From: Clostridium sp. DSM 17811
GTDB taxonomy: Bacteria; Bacillota; Clostridia; Clostridiales; Clostridiaceae
Assembly (NCBI RefSeq): GCF_018861905.1
Contig: NZ_JAHLDU010000006.1
Location: forward strand, 62,001-126,000
Direction of reading: 5' to 3'
Length of the DNA stretch: 64,000 nucleotides
Both the position numbers and the translations under genes were made by a program. How positions within the stretch are numbered: position 1 is the first letter of the stretch; every line of letters starts with the position of its first letter. Below the pieces are notes generated by a model. The model was not told where the DNA came from. It did not search any database and saw only the letters and a program-made list of their open reading frames with translations. Positions 17,120-24,405 of this stretch are shown in pieces.

Positions 17120-17551
17120 TTATCCTTTTGCTAAAAGTTCACCGATTTCCATGCACTTTTCAATGCCTTCTTTATCAGCATCATTATTAATTATAAGTCC
17201 ATCTGCTATAAGCTTTGCACCATACCCTTCCATTCTTTCTTGCCAATTATCCATCCATTCTCCACTACCCCATCCGTAAGAACCAAATAGTAATGTACTT
17301 TTACCTGCTACAATACTAGCAATCGATTCAATAAATGGTTCCATTTCACCTTCTTCAATTTGCTCTGAACCCATAGATGGGCATCCCAAAGCCACAGCAT
17401 CTGCATTTATTACATCCTCCGCTTTTGCATCAAATACATTAATTAATCTAACATTAACATCTTCAACTTTTTTTGCACCATCTACAATCCCCTCAGCCAT
17501 AACCTCTGTATTCCCTGTTCCACTCCAATAAATAACTACTACATTTTTCAT
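17120..17551 (-). CDS. Flavodoxin
   Basis: A 143-residue FMN electron carrier, MKNVVVIYWSGTGNTEVMAEGI. The phosphate-binding loop is SGTGNT (10-15) and the isoalloxazine-contacting loops are GCPSMGSEQIEE and FGSYGWGSGEWM. The length is that of short-chain flavodoxins. ATG 17551 follows TATGAGGAGGAAAAGAAT. First gene of a two-gene unit with DUF3793. The Fur-like box upstream fits the usual replacement of ferredoxin by flavodoxin under iron limitation. Confidence 0.95.
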   Translation of the reverse strand: MKNVVVIYWSGTGNTEVMAEGIVDGAKKVEDVNVRLINVFDAKAEDVINADAVALGCPSMGSEQIEEGEMEPFIESIASIVAGKSTLLFGSYGWGSGEWMDNWQERMEGYGAKLIADGLIINNDADKEGIEKCMEIGELLAKG

Positions 17552-17618
17552 ATTCTTTTCCTCCTCATATATAATTTTATGTACATTTTTTAAAATTCAT
17601 TTTATATTATTTTGTATT

Positions 17619-17637
17619 GATATTGATTATCGTTCTT
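17619..17637. promoter_or_regulatory. Fur-like box in the divergent flavodoxin/AraC control region
   Basis: GATATTGATTATCGTTCTT matches 14 of 19 positions of the Fur consensus GATAATGATAATCATTATC. It lies between the divergent flavodoxin and AraC-type genes, about 70 bp from each start, so it could control both. Confidence 0.5.
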
Positions 17638-17713
17638 ATTTATATTATAATAGTTTTATATTATATTTATTTAACATTATTACTATGTTTTTTTAAAATA
17701 TTAAGGAGATATT

Positions 17714-18358
17714 ATGAAAAATTTACTCAATCACACAGACCTTGCTTTAAACATCGGAAATGACAACTTAGAAACTTCAATTAACATATACACAAACAAG
17801 ATAAATGTTTTTTTATCTTCATCAAATAACACAAATGAATTAAAAAAATTACTCTATTCAATTAATATCTTTATATACACCTATTTTTGCAATAACCCTT
17901 CAATAAACCTGGAGGATTTATGTTATCAAAATCTTAAGCTTATGGATACTCATCATATGAAAGATGACTTAATTTCCGTAGGAAAACAAATAATTAAAAG
18001 CTATATTGAAATTTTGCATAAGGGTAAACCAATATCTGAGAATAAAATCATAAAACATGCTTTGAGCTACATTCACTCAAATATTGAAAAAAAGATAACT
18101 CTAGAAAAAGTTGCAAACCATGTTCATATCAGTAGCAACTATTTGTGTTATCTTTTTAAAGAGAGTACTGGATTCAAATTTTGCGAGTACATAAATATAT
18201 GTAGAACTAATGCAGCAAAAGATTTCTTAGACAACACTTCTTATCCATTAGAAATGATTTCTTTTAAATCTGGATTTAATAGTCAAAGTCATTTTTGCAC
18301 CACTTTCAAAAAATATCTGGGTGTCTCTCCTAATGGATTTAGAAAAAGGGAACATTAA
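17714..18358 (+). CDS. AraC-family transcriptional regulator (short, no recognised sensor domain)
   Basis: A 214-residue DNA-binding protein. The C-terminal 100 residues form the two-helix-turn-helix AraC domain (HSNIEKKITLEKVANHVHISSNYLCYLFKESTGFKF, then the second motif PLEMISFKSGFNSQSHFCTTFKKYLGVSPNGFRK). The N-terminal 110 residues are helical and do not show a cupin or response-regulator fold. They resemble the short linker region of YesN-type regulators. ATG 17714 follows TTAAGGAGATATT. Divergent from flavodoxin across a Fur-like box. Its target is unknown; the flavodoxin unit is a candidate. Confidence 0.88.
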   Translation: MKNLLNHTDLALNIGNDNLETSINIYTNKINVFLSSSNNTNELKKLLYSINIFIYTYFCNNPSINLEDLCYQNLKLMDTHHMKDDLISVGKQIIKSYIEILHKGKPISENKIIKHALSYIHSNIEKKITLEKVANHVHISSNYLCYLFKESTGFKFCEYINICRTNAAKDFLDNTSYPLEMISFKSGFNSQSHFCTTFKKYLGVSPNGFRKREH

Positions 18359-18373
18359 TTATCCTCTCAATTT

Positions 18374-18408
18374 AAAAAAATGGTGCAGATTTTATTCTAC
18401 ACCATTTT
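18374..18408. terminator. Bidirectional terminator between AraC and CDF genes
   Basis: AAAATGGTGCAGA pairs with TCTACACCATTTT (18377-18387 with 18398-18408). A run of seven A at 18374-18380 supplies the T-tract for the minus-strand transcript. The hairpin overlaps the last codons of the CDF gene. Confidence 0.8.
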
Positions 18409-19285
18409 GATCTGATTTAATTTCAGGTTCTACATGGACCACTGCTTCAGTAATGTCAAGCTCACTTCTCAATTTTCCTTCAATTTCTTCCGTGATATTG
18501 TGGCCTTCAACTACACTTAAGTCTGCACTAACTACTACTATTATATCAAGAAAAACATTGTTTCCATTAATGCGAGCCCTGACATCCTTAACCTTTTTAA
18601 CTCTTGGAACCTCATTTATGCATTCAATTATATTATCTAATTGTTTTTTATCGAAACCATCTGTTAAGTTAAGCGTTGCCTCCCTTAAGATATCCCAACC
18701 AGTCTTTACAATTAATATGCCAACTAGAACTGCAGCTAATGGATCTACCCAAGGCAATCCAAATTGAGAAGCAATAATACCTACAGCTGTACCTATACCA
18801 ACCCAGGCATCTGAAAGATTATCTTTAGCCGCAGCCATAAGCCCTGAACTATTTATTTGAATAGCAATTTTTTTATTATATCGGTAGACAAAATATATTG
18901 CTACAGCACAAACAATACCAACTATAGCTGCCCTTAAGTCTGGAACCTGCGCTTTAAAGAAGATAATAGAATTGGCTGCATTATATAAAACATCCAGACC
19001 TACCACTATCATAATTAAGGAGGCAATAAGTGATGCCATAGTCTCTGCTCTAAAATGACCATATAGATGATCATCATCAGCAGGCTTTCGCGATATTTTT
19101 AATCCAATTAATACAGCTAGTGAAGAAACTATATCCGTTGTATTATTTAGTCCATCTGCCGTTAGACCCTTTGAACTAGATAAATATCCAATTCCTAGCT
19201 TTAATGCAGAAAGTACTATGTACGCAAGAATGCTTATACGAGCGCCTCTTTCTGCAATTTTTAAATTATTATATTTTTCTTCCAT
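18392..19285 (-). CDS. Cation diffusion facilitator exporter, manganese-type signature
   Basis: A 297-residue metal exporter with six predicted membrane helices and a cytosolic C-terminal domain (about 205-290). The metal-site pairs are N-x-x-x-D in helix 2 (ADGLNNTTD) and D-x-x-x-D in helix 5 (AAKDNLSDAW). Manganese CDFs such as MntE carry these in place of the zinc-type H/D pairs. DDDHLYGHFRAETMASL is also typical. I chose ATG 19285, eight bases after AGGAG; GTG 19294 is too close to it. It lies downstream of a manganese riboswitch and the dioxygenase gene, so Mn2+ export is the likely role. Confidence 0.88.
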   Translation of the reverse strand: MEEKYNNLKIAERGARISILAYIVLSALKLGIGYLSSSKGLTADGLNNTTDIVSSLAVLIGLKISRKPADDDHLYGHFRAETMASLIASLIMIVVGLDVLYNAANSIIFFKAQVPDLRAAIVGIVCAVAIYFVYRYNKKIAIQINSSGLMAAAKDNLSDAWVGIGTAVGIIASQFGLPWVDPLAAVLVGILIVKTGWDILREATLNLTDGFDKKQLDNIIECINEVPRVKKVKDVRARINGNNVFLDIIVVVSADLSVVEGHNITEEIEGKLRSELDITEAVVHVEPEIKSDQNGVE

Positions 19286-19373
19286 GTTTTCCACTCCTAG
19301 ATTTATATACTATTTTACAAAATGATATTATTGTCTATTTCAACGTATTTTCCCACTTATTCCACTCTTGTTT

Positions 19374-20150
19374 TCATCCTATTTTTATGCTTGTCATAGA
19401 CATAGAACTATGTTGTATACCCTTATATATAAAATTAACTTCATCTTCTTCATCCTGTATTCCAGCTATATAGAGTAATGGTAAATAGTGTTCCTTTGTA
19501 GGTACAGATAACTTGGCACTTTTCCCTGTTTTTTGATAATTTATAATATTATCATGCTTTCTATTTACAATAGCATCACAAATATAATTATCAAATTCAG
19601 ACGCCCATTCAAATGGAGTTGCATTCATATCATAGTCCATTATTCCTAAATTATGTACAATATCTCCACTTCCTATTATTAAAATTCCTTTTTCACGAAG
19701 TTTCGAAAGTTTTCTACCAAGATCATAGTGATACTGTTCATCCCCTAATTTATTCAGACTCATTTGAAATACTGGTATATCAGCCTTAGGATATAAATGC
19801 GATAGTACAGCCCACGCACCATGGTCCAGTCCCCATTTTTCTGTTAGTATTACATGAGAATCCTTAAGTTCCTCAGCTACAATCTGTGCATATTTTTTAG
19901 ATCCAGTAGGCTTATATTTAAGATTATACAGTTCATCTGGAAAACCATAAAAATCATAAATCTGCTCAGGCTCATCTGATGATGTAATAAATGTACCCTC
20001 AGTCTCCCAATGGGCCGAGATTACTAAAATAGCTTCTGGCTTTGGTATATTTTGAGTTGATTGACGTATAGCCTCTGTATATTCATTATTTAATACTGCA
20101 TTCATAGGACTACCGTGACCAATAAATAATACTGGCATTTTTTTATTCAT
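19374..20150 (-). CDS. ygiD: DODA-type extradiol aromatic ring-opening dioxygenase (YgiD-like)
   Basis: A 258-residue member of the LigB/DODA superfamily (class III extradiol dioxygenases), MNKKMPVLFIGHGSPMNAVLNNEYT. Candidate metal ligands are the His in GHGSPMNA, the His in VISAHWETEGTF and the His in LPLLYIAG-proximal EHYLPLL. GSGDIVHNLG is also conserved. Family members open catecholic rings such as DOPA in vitro; the physiological substrate in clostridia is unknown, and the enzyme class normally needs oxygen. ATG 20150 follows ATAGGGGGTAATTTATA. It is the first gene after a manganese riboswitch and is followed by the CDF exporter. Confidence 0.88.
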   Translation of the reverse strand: MNKKMPVLFIGHGSPMNAVLNNEYTEAIRQSTQNIPKPEAILVISAHWETEGTFITSSDEPEQIYDFYGFPDELYNLKYKPTGSKKYAQIVAEELKDSHVILTEKWGLDHGAWAVLSHLYPKADIPVFQMSLNKLGDEQYHYDLGRKLSKLREKGILIIGSGDIVHNLGIMDYDMNATPFEWASEFDNYICDAIVNRKHDNIINYQKTGKSAKLSVPTKEHYLPLLYIAGIQDEEDEVNFIYKGIQHSSMSMTSIKIG

Positions 20151-20176
20151 TATAAATTACCCCCTATTTGTATACT

Positions 20177-20228
20177 AAAAAACGAGACCCTTAACATAAT
20201 TCAAAAGAATTATGTTAAAAGTCTCGTT
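20177..20228 (-). terminator. Intrinsic terminator of the manganese riboswitch
   Basis: Long stem on the minus strand: AACGAGACTTTTAACATAATT pairs back on itself through a TTTT-centred loop to AATTATGTTAAGGGTCTCGTT and ends in six T. Its 5' arm reuses the AACGAGACTTTT segment of aptamer helix P1, so aptamer folding prevents termination. Confidence 0.88.
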
Positions 20229-20300
20229 ACCCTTAAGGTCATAAAGCCAGGTGTTATATACACCAGTATGTTGACTTTATTGTTATAACTACTCCCTTTT
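20217..20300 (-). promoter_or_regulatory. yybP-ykoY manganese riboswitch aptamer
   Basis: On the minus strand the element begins AAAAGGGAGTAG and ends AACGAGACTTTT, pairing as P1. Its long arm is ATAAAGTC-AACATACT-GGTG against CACC-TGGCTTTAT. The two conserved metal-binding loops of the class (GGGAGTAG and the ACGAGA-containing strand) and the paired AAAGTC/GGCTTT helix all match. Known members sense Mn2+ and turn genes on. The platform here is an ON switch by mutual exclusion with a terminator. Downstream lie the dioxygenase and a Mn-type CDF exporter. Confidence 0.85.
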
Positions 20301-20309
20301 AACAATTCA

Positions 20310-20337
20310 ATTATATAAAAATATTTACGCTTGTCAG
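20310..20337 (-). promoter_or_regulatory. Promoter of the manganese riboswitch transcript
   Basis: CTGACA (20337-20332), 16 bp spacer, TATAAT (20315-20310) on the minus strand, about 10 bp before the aptamer. Confidence 0.65.
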
Positions 20338-20363
20338 TAAAACCCTTTTTATGGAACTCAATA

Positions 20364-21116
20364 TTACTCTTTGTTTCTGATATATTTAAGACTTATACTT
20401 GGATTACTAGTTTTCGTTGACCTAATCTCAAAAATATTTAGAGATGCAACAAACGGTGTAAGTTTTGTATAACCATAATTTCTAGTATCAAAGTCTGGAT
20501 ACCTTTTATTAAGAGTACTACCTAATTCTCCTAAAAATGCCCAACCATCTTCATCTGAAATCTCAGTTATAATGGTTTTAATAGCCTCTACTAATTTAAT
20601 AGAACTTATCATACCACCCTTTAAATCTTCTTGAGCTTGTGTTCCCTTAGTACTAGGTACCTCAGTATGTTTTGGTGCCATAGATGCTAATACTTCAAGA
20701 TACTTAAACTTCTCACAAGCAGAGATGAAAGGCGTAGGAGTCTTCTTTTCTCCCATACCAATAACATACATACCAGCTTCCCGAAGCCTAGCTGCCAGTT
20801 TAGTAAAATCGCTATCACTAGATACTATACAAAATCCATCAACGTTATTTGAATAGAGTATATCCATAGCATCTATTATAAGTGCTGCATCTGTTGAATT
20901 TTTCCCTGTTGTATAGCTATATTGTTGTATTGGACTTATAGAATAATTAAGCAAAACATTTTTCCATGAAGCTAGTTGAGGCTTAGTCCAATCTCCATAA
21001 ATCCTTTTATACGTAGGTGTCCCATGATTCGAAATTTCATCAATGATATACTTTATATATTTATCAGATACATTATCAGCATCAATCAAAACTGCAATTT
21101 TCTTATCTTTCTCCAT
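20364..21116 (-). CDS. NYN-domain putative ribonuclease with C-terminal OST-HTH (LOTUS) domain
   Basis: A 250-residue protein. The N-terminal NYN/LabA PIN-like nuclease domain (about 5-140) has acidic motifs VLIDADNV (Asp12, Asp14), STDAALIIDAMD (74-85) and SSDSDF (99-104). The C-terminal OST-HTH domain (about 165-250) has GWAFLGELGSTLNKRYPDFDTRNYGYTKLTPFV, thought to bind RNA. The architecture is widespread in bacteria; an RNA-processing role is likely, but targets are unknown. I chose ATG 21116, six bases after AAGGAG; GTG 21131 overlaps that site. It stands upstream of the manganese riboswitch without a clear terminator between. Confidence 0.87.
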   Translation of the reverse strand: MEKDKKIAVLIDADNVSDKYIKYIIDEISNHGTPTYKRIYGDWTKPQLASWKNVLLNYSISPIQQYSYTTGKNSTDAALIIDAMDILYSNNVDGFCIVSSDSDFTKLAARLREAGMYVIGMGEKKTPTPFISACEKFKYLEVLASMAPKHTEVPSTKGTQAQEDLKGGMISSIKLVEAIKTIITEISDEDGWAFLGELGSTLNKRYPDFDTRNYGYTKLTPFVASLNIFEIRSTKTSNPSISLKYIRNKE

Positions 21117-21249
21117 TTTTTTCTCCTTCACATTAATCTCTTTAACTTCTTATAGTGCAACTCTGTTAATTAACACTTTATAATATTAGATTCTACAAGA
21201 TTCTAAATATTCCTTCTTTATTTCTAAAATAGACATATGTATCTTGTAT

Positions 21250-22416
21250 CTACTTACCTTCCACGTTTCCAACTTCTGAATGCCTTGTTATAATCTTCAT
21301 TATAAATAACTTTATTATGCCAGCAATAGGTACGGATAAAAGCATTCCCATTATACCTGCTATTGAACCCCCTATTGTTATTGCCATAATTACGAATATT
21401 GGATGAAGTCCCATACTGTCTCCTACAACTTTTGGTGATATAACAGCACTATCAAGTTGCTGAACTGCAAGTAGTAATAGAACTGCCCAAACAGCCATAA
21501 TTGGATTTGGACTAAGAAGACCAATAATAATTGCTGGAATACAACCAATTAGTGGACCAACATAAGGTATAATATTAGCAATACCTGCAGTTAACCCTAT
21601 AAGAAAAGCAAAATCAAGTCCTATAACTGATAGTCCAATACTGCTAATTAAGCCTACTATTAACCCATCCAGTAATTGCCCTCTTATAAAGCTAGATATA
21701 ATATCATTAATTTCAAATATAGTTTTATTAAAACTGTTAAACTTTCTTTCCCTCATTATAAGTCCCACAGAATTTATATAAAGCTTCTTAAAAAAATCAT
21801 GGTCCTTTAACAAATAAAAAGAAATAAATAAGCCAATAAAACTATTCACAAGAATATTGCCTATACCTGTAAATAGCATAATAATGCTATTTATAGAGAC
21901 CGATAAATAGGAATATACTTGCGTTATAGCTTTAGATAAATAACCTTTTAGATCAAGTGAAAGACCACTCTGCGTAATCTTTCTGTTAATATAATCAAAA
22001 AATTCATTATATCGTTTTATATAATCAGTTATAGTTGCAAACATAACAGATAAGGTTTGATTGCTACTAATTTGTCCACCAATCATTGCATACATACTAT
22101 AAATAAGTACAACAACTAATAAAATCACTACTAAATATGTTAGCAGAATACTTATCAAATGTGGCTTATATTTGAGTTTTAATGACTTAACTAAAAAAGT
22201 ATTTATAATCTTTGATAACGGATATAATAGATAAGCAATTATACAACCAACAATAAGTGGCGATATAATTGAAGCTATAGCATTTATTATACCAATGGTA
22301 GTTGTAAATAATACTTTGAAATTAAAGACTATATTATAACTTATAAATATTAGGGTTGCCCCTAGCACAACATATAATACGCATTCAAGATACTTTTTAT
22401 CCAACTTGTCTTTCAA
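21250..22416 (-). CDS. AI-2E family transporter (UPF0118)
   Basis: A 388-residue polytopic protein with about eight membrane segments. The family's conserved C-terminal half includes GLTAGIANIIPYVGPLIGCIPAIIIG and VVGDSMGLHPIFVIMAITIGGSIAGIMGMLLSVPIAGI. The family contains autoinducer-2 exporters, Na+/H+ antiporters and proteins of unknown cargo, so the substrate is open. Start is TTG 22416 after TGAGGAGAATATAAAT. It lies 53 bp after the four-histidine membrane protein gene. Confidence 0.9.
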   Translation of the reverse strand: MKDKLDKKYLECVLYVVLGATLIFISYNIVFNFKVLFTTTIGIINAIASIISPLIVGCIIAYLLYPLSKIINTFLVKSLKLKYKPHLISILLTYLVVILLVVVLIYSMYAMIGGQISSNQTLSVMFATITDYIKRYNEFFDYINRKITQSGLSLDLKGYLSKAITQVYSYLSVSINSIIMLFTGIGNILVNSFIGLFISFYLLKDHDFFKKLYINSVGLIMRERKFNSFNKTIFEINDIISSFIRGQLLDGLIVGLISSIGLSVIGLDFAFLIGLTAGIANIIPYVGPLIGCIPAIIIGLLSPNPIMAVWAVLLLLAVQQLDSAVISPKVVGDSMGLHPIFVIMAITIGGSIAGIMGMLLSVPIAGIIKLFIMKIITRHSEVGNVEGK

Positions 22417-22469
22417 ATTTATATTCTCCTCAGTAATTATTTTTTAAATTTATGTTATTTGAGTAATAT

Positions 22470-22880
22470 TTATATAATATGAATAACTATAGCTAATAAT
22501 AATATAAATGCCATAGTGCGGTGAACTTTAAGCCACATACCTTTTCGATTTTTATTTATAAAAGTACCATAAACACCTAGCAAGAATATGATGACCATAA
22601 ATGATGCTGCAACTATTCCAGTTATACTAATGCGACCTGCAGAGAAAGCAATGATAAAATGAGTAAGTACAGTAAATATTGCTATTGTACCTGCTAGCTT
22701 ATGATATTTAATAATTATTTTCATTAACTTTCTATATAGATCTACTATTGGCTTTTTTTCTTTTCCAAGTTTACCAATATATTTTTTATTAATAAATTTC
22801 ACGAAATAATTTGAAATTGCTATACCAAAACATATAACTGTTACCCAACCTAAAAATCCAAATAGAGCTCTTGTTTGCAT
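22470..22880 (-). CDS. Four-helix membrane protein with paired HX13H motifs (putative b-type cytochrome)
   Basis: A 136-residue integral membrane protein with about four hydrophobic segments (6-28, 57-80, 84-105, 117-136). His60 and His74 lie in one helix and His120 and His134 in another, each pair 14 residues apart. Two HX13H helices are the arrangement that holds two b hemes in ferric-reductase and cytochrome b-type membrane proteins. I recognise no named family. ATG 22880 follows ACGAGGGGAAAATTATATT. No partner reductase domain is nearby, so a small di-heme electron carrier is an inference. Confidence 0.6.
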   Translation of the reverse strand: MQTRALFGFLGWVTVICFGIAISNYFVKFINKKYIGKLGKEKKPIVDLYRKLMKIIIKYHKLAGTIAIFTVLTHFIIAFSAGRISITGIVAASFMVIIFLLGVYGTFINKNRKGMWLKVHRTMAFILLLAIVIHII

Positions 22881-22935
22881 AATATAATTTTCCCCTCGTA
22901 AATCTCATAAATATTAACATTTATTTAATAATAGT

Positions 22936-23655
22936 TTAAACTCCAAACACATTTGTAAAATCCATTTTAATATCCTCAATATCTTCATAGACTTTCTCAA
23001 GTCCTAATAATTTTTTTAAAAACAACTTTTGCTTATTTGTTAGATTTAATTCCTTATACCATGGTAACTTTTTATGTTTTTCTTTTGTTTCAAATGAAGA
23101 GTAAAGCAAATATAGTAAAAACTCACCTAAATAAGAAAAGTCTAAATCATATGGATATCTATTGTTATCTACCCATCTTGCCAAACCAAAGTCAATAAGA
23201 TATAGTTCTCCATTATCTATCAAAACATTTGGTATCCTTATATCCCTATGAACTACACCATTTTCATGAATATATTTTATAAGTTTAATCAGCTTAAACC
23301 CTATATCAAAAAATTCTTTATTAGTAAATTTGTACTTATATTTAAAAAGAAGATCCTCTACAGTTAATCCATTTTTAAATTCCAAAACAAACGCATAAAA
23401 GCCTTTTTGATTTATAACTCCTAAAAACTCTGGGATTCCATTATCTCTAAGGTTTGATAATATAACCGCTTCATACACATTCCTATCTATCTTTCTTTTA
23501 AAAATGCTCTTTTTAAATTTTTTAATAACGACCTTATCGTAAGTATCTGTTTTTGCGAGAAAACACACTCCATATTTACCTTCACCAATTGGTTTCTCAA
23601 TGATATATTTTCCAACCTGTTTCCCAAAATATTTTTTGCGACTGAGTGACCACAT
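22936..23655 (-). CDS. Small eukaryotic-like Ser/Thr protein kinase
   Basis: A 239-residue soluble kinase. Gly-rich loop IGEGKYGVCF (about 23-32), ATP-site Lys in VVIKKF (about 42-47), catalytic loop VVHRDIRIPNVLI (about 141-153) and metal motif LIDFGLAR (about 159-166). The activation segment is very short, no APE motif follows, and the C-lobe is reduced, so it resembles minimal kinases of the RIO/Bud32 style rather than PrkC. No PASTA or membrane segment. It starts four bases after the stop of the zinc-ribbon gene, so the two are coupled. Substrates are unknown. Confidence 0.85.
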   Translation of the reverse strand: MWSLSRKKYFGKQVGKYIIEKPIGEGKYGVCFLAKTDTYDKVVIKKFKKSIFKRKIDRNVYEAVILSNLRDNGIPEFLGVINQKGFYAFVLEFKNGLTVEDLLFKYKYKFTNKEFFDIGFKLIKLIKYIHENGVVHRDIRIPNVLIDNGELYLIDFGLARWVDNNRYPYDLDFSYLGEFLLYLLYSSFETKEKHKKLPWYKELNLTNKQKLFLKKLLGLEKVYEDIEDIKMDFTNVFGV

Positions 23656-23659
23656 ACTT

Positions 23660-24028
23660 CTACTCGTTTATTCCTTTTCCACATTTAAGGCAAAACTTCG
23701 CATTTGAAGGTAGTTTCTCCCCACACTCCTTGCAAAACAATACATTATTAACCTTTTCTCCACATTCTAAACAAAATTTTGAACCAGTTGGTATTTGAGC
23801 ATTACACTTCCTACAAACTATACCATTTTGATTTTCCATAGGTTGATTATTAATAGGTAAATTGTTATTTTCATAATTATTGTTATTATTATAGTTGCGA
23901 TTAGATCCACTTCTCGAACCACTCATGTTAAATAAGTTTCCTAAAAAGCCTTTTTTCTGATAGTGATTGCTTCCATTATTTCCTCTTCTATAACGATTGC
24001 CGTTAGATGAACTTGATGAAGAACTCAT
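23660..24028 (-). CDS. Double zinc-ribbon protein with low-complexity N-terminus
   Basis: A 122-residue protein. Residues 1-65 are low complexity (Ser, then Asn/Gly/Arg with YNNNNNYENNN). Two zinc ribbons follow: C-x2-C...C-x2-C in VCRKCNAQIPTGSKFCLECG and FCKECGEKLPSNAKFCLKCG (about 71-118). Such double ribbons often accompany kinases or membrane proteins as adaptors. The ribosome site AAAAGGGGTATGAAAAT begins inside the tail of the P-type ATPase remnant, so this gene now directly follows the NiCo riboswitch leader. It is coupled to the kinase gene. Confidence 0.8.
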   Translation of the reverse strand: MSSSSSSSNGNRYRRGNNGSNHYQKKGFLGNLFNMSGSRSGSNRNYNNNNNYENNNLPINNQPMENQNGIVCRKCNAQIPTGSKFCLECGEKVNNVLFCKECGEKLPSNAKFCLKCGKGINE

Positions 24029-24032
24029 ATTT

Positions 24033-24179
24033 TCATACCCCTTTTCTTATATTATCATAAATTTGTCTACCATCTTTTATTGTATCTACAATAGTTGAAA
24101 AATTATCATCAAGAAGGATTATATATGCAGCTTCCTTTGAAACCCTGAATCGCTTGTAACTCTTTTGCATTGCAATCTT
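24033..24179 (-). pseudogene. Remnant of a P-type metal ATPase (end of P domain only)
   Basis: About 47 codons remain. They read [11 protein letters not shown], then [19 protein letters not shown], then [15 protein letters not shown], and a stop. This matches the end of the P-domain of P-type cation ATPases (IAMG...VSKEAADMILLDDNFATIV...EGRRIYDNIRK). Everything before GDGVNDAPAL and all later membrane helices are gone. The frame stays open for about 30 codons further upstream only because it translates the NiCo riboswitch and terminator. The riboswitch is known to precede metal-efflux ATPases, so this is the residue of its original target. Confidence 0.8.
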
Positions 24180-24203
24180 CAGATATGTTCTAGAAATGGG
24201 TAT

Positions 24204-24236
24204 AAAAAAACCGTAGAACAATAAACTGTCCCACAG
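24204..24236 (-). terminator. Intrinsic terminator of the NiCo riboswitch
   Basis: Minus-strand CTGTGGGAC pairs with GTTCTACGG (24236-24228 with 24219-24211) and is followed by seven T. The 5' arm is the 3' part of the aptamer (CTGTGGGACAG), so metal binding would block the terminator and turn expression on. Confidence 0.85.
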
Positions 24237-24309
24237 GTATATAACCATCCTGTTGCCTTTTAGGCCCAGCCCCACGAACTTTTTTTAAAGTTCATCGCCT
24301 GCTCAGTTT
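24223..24309 (-). promoter_or_regulatory. NiCo (czcD) riboswitch aptamer
   Basis: Minus-strand signature: AAACTGAGCAGGCGATGAAC, an AAA-rich hairpin loop, then GTTCGTGGGGCTGGGCC, AAAAGGCAACAGGATG, and CCTGTGGGACAGTTT. The conserved blocks GAGCAGGC, GGCAACAG and GTGGGACAG, and closing helix AAACTG/CAGTTT, match known NiCo riboswitches, which bind Ni2+ or Co2+ and induce efflux genes. Promoter, aptamer and terminator all look intact, although the ATPase behind it is deleted. Confidence 0.9.
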
Positions 24310-24348
24310 GTACTGTAGATTTGTATGCAGTGCAAAGAGATTTTTTTA

Positions 24349-24377
24349 AGAATACCATATATATTTTTTCGTGTCAA
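24349..24377 (-). promoter_or_regulatory. Promoter of the NiCo riboswitch transcript
   Basis: TTGACA (24377-24372), 17 bp spacer, TATTCT (24354-24349) on the minus strand. Leader of about 40 bases before the aptamer. Confidence 0.75.
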
Positions 24378-24405
24378 TATATATCATTTGCTTTACCAAA
24401 GATTC

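Noticed and set aside
24033-24275. An 80-residue open frame beginning [20 protein letters not shown]
   Set aside because: Its first 30 codons translate the NiCo aptamer and terminator; only the last 47 are ATPase-derived. It is scored as a pseudogene, not a gene.
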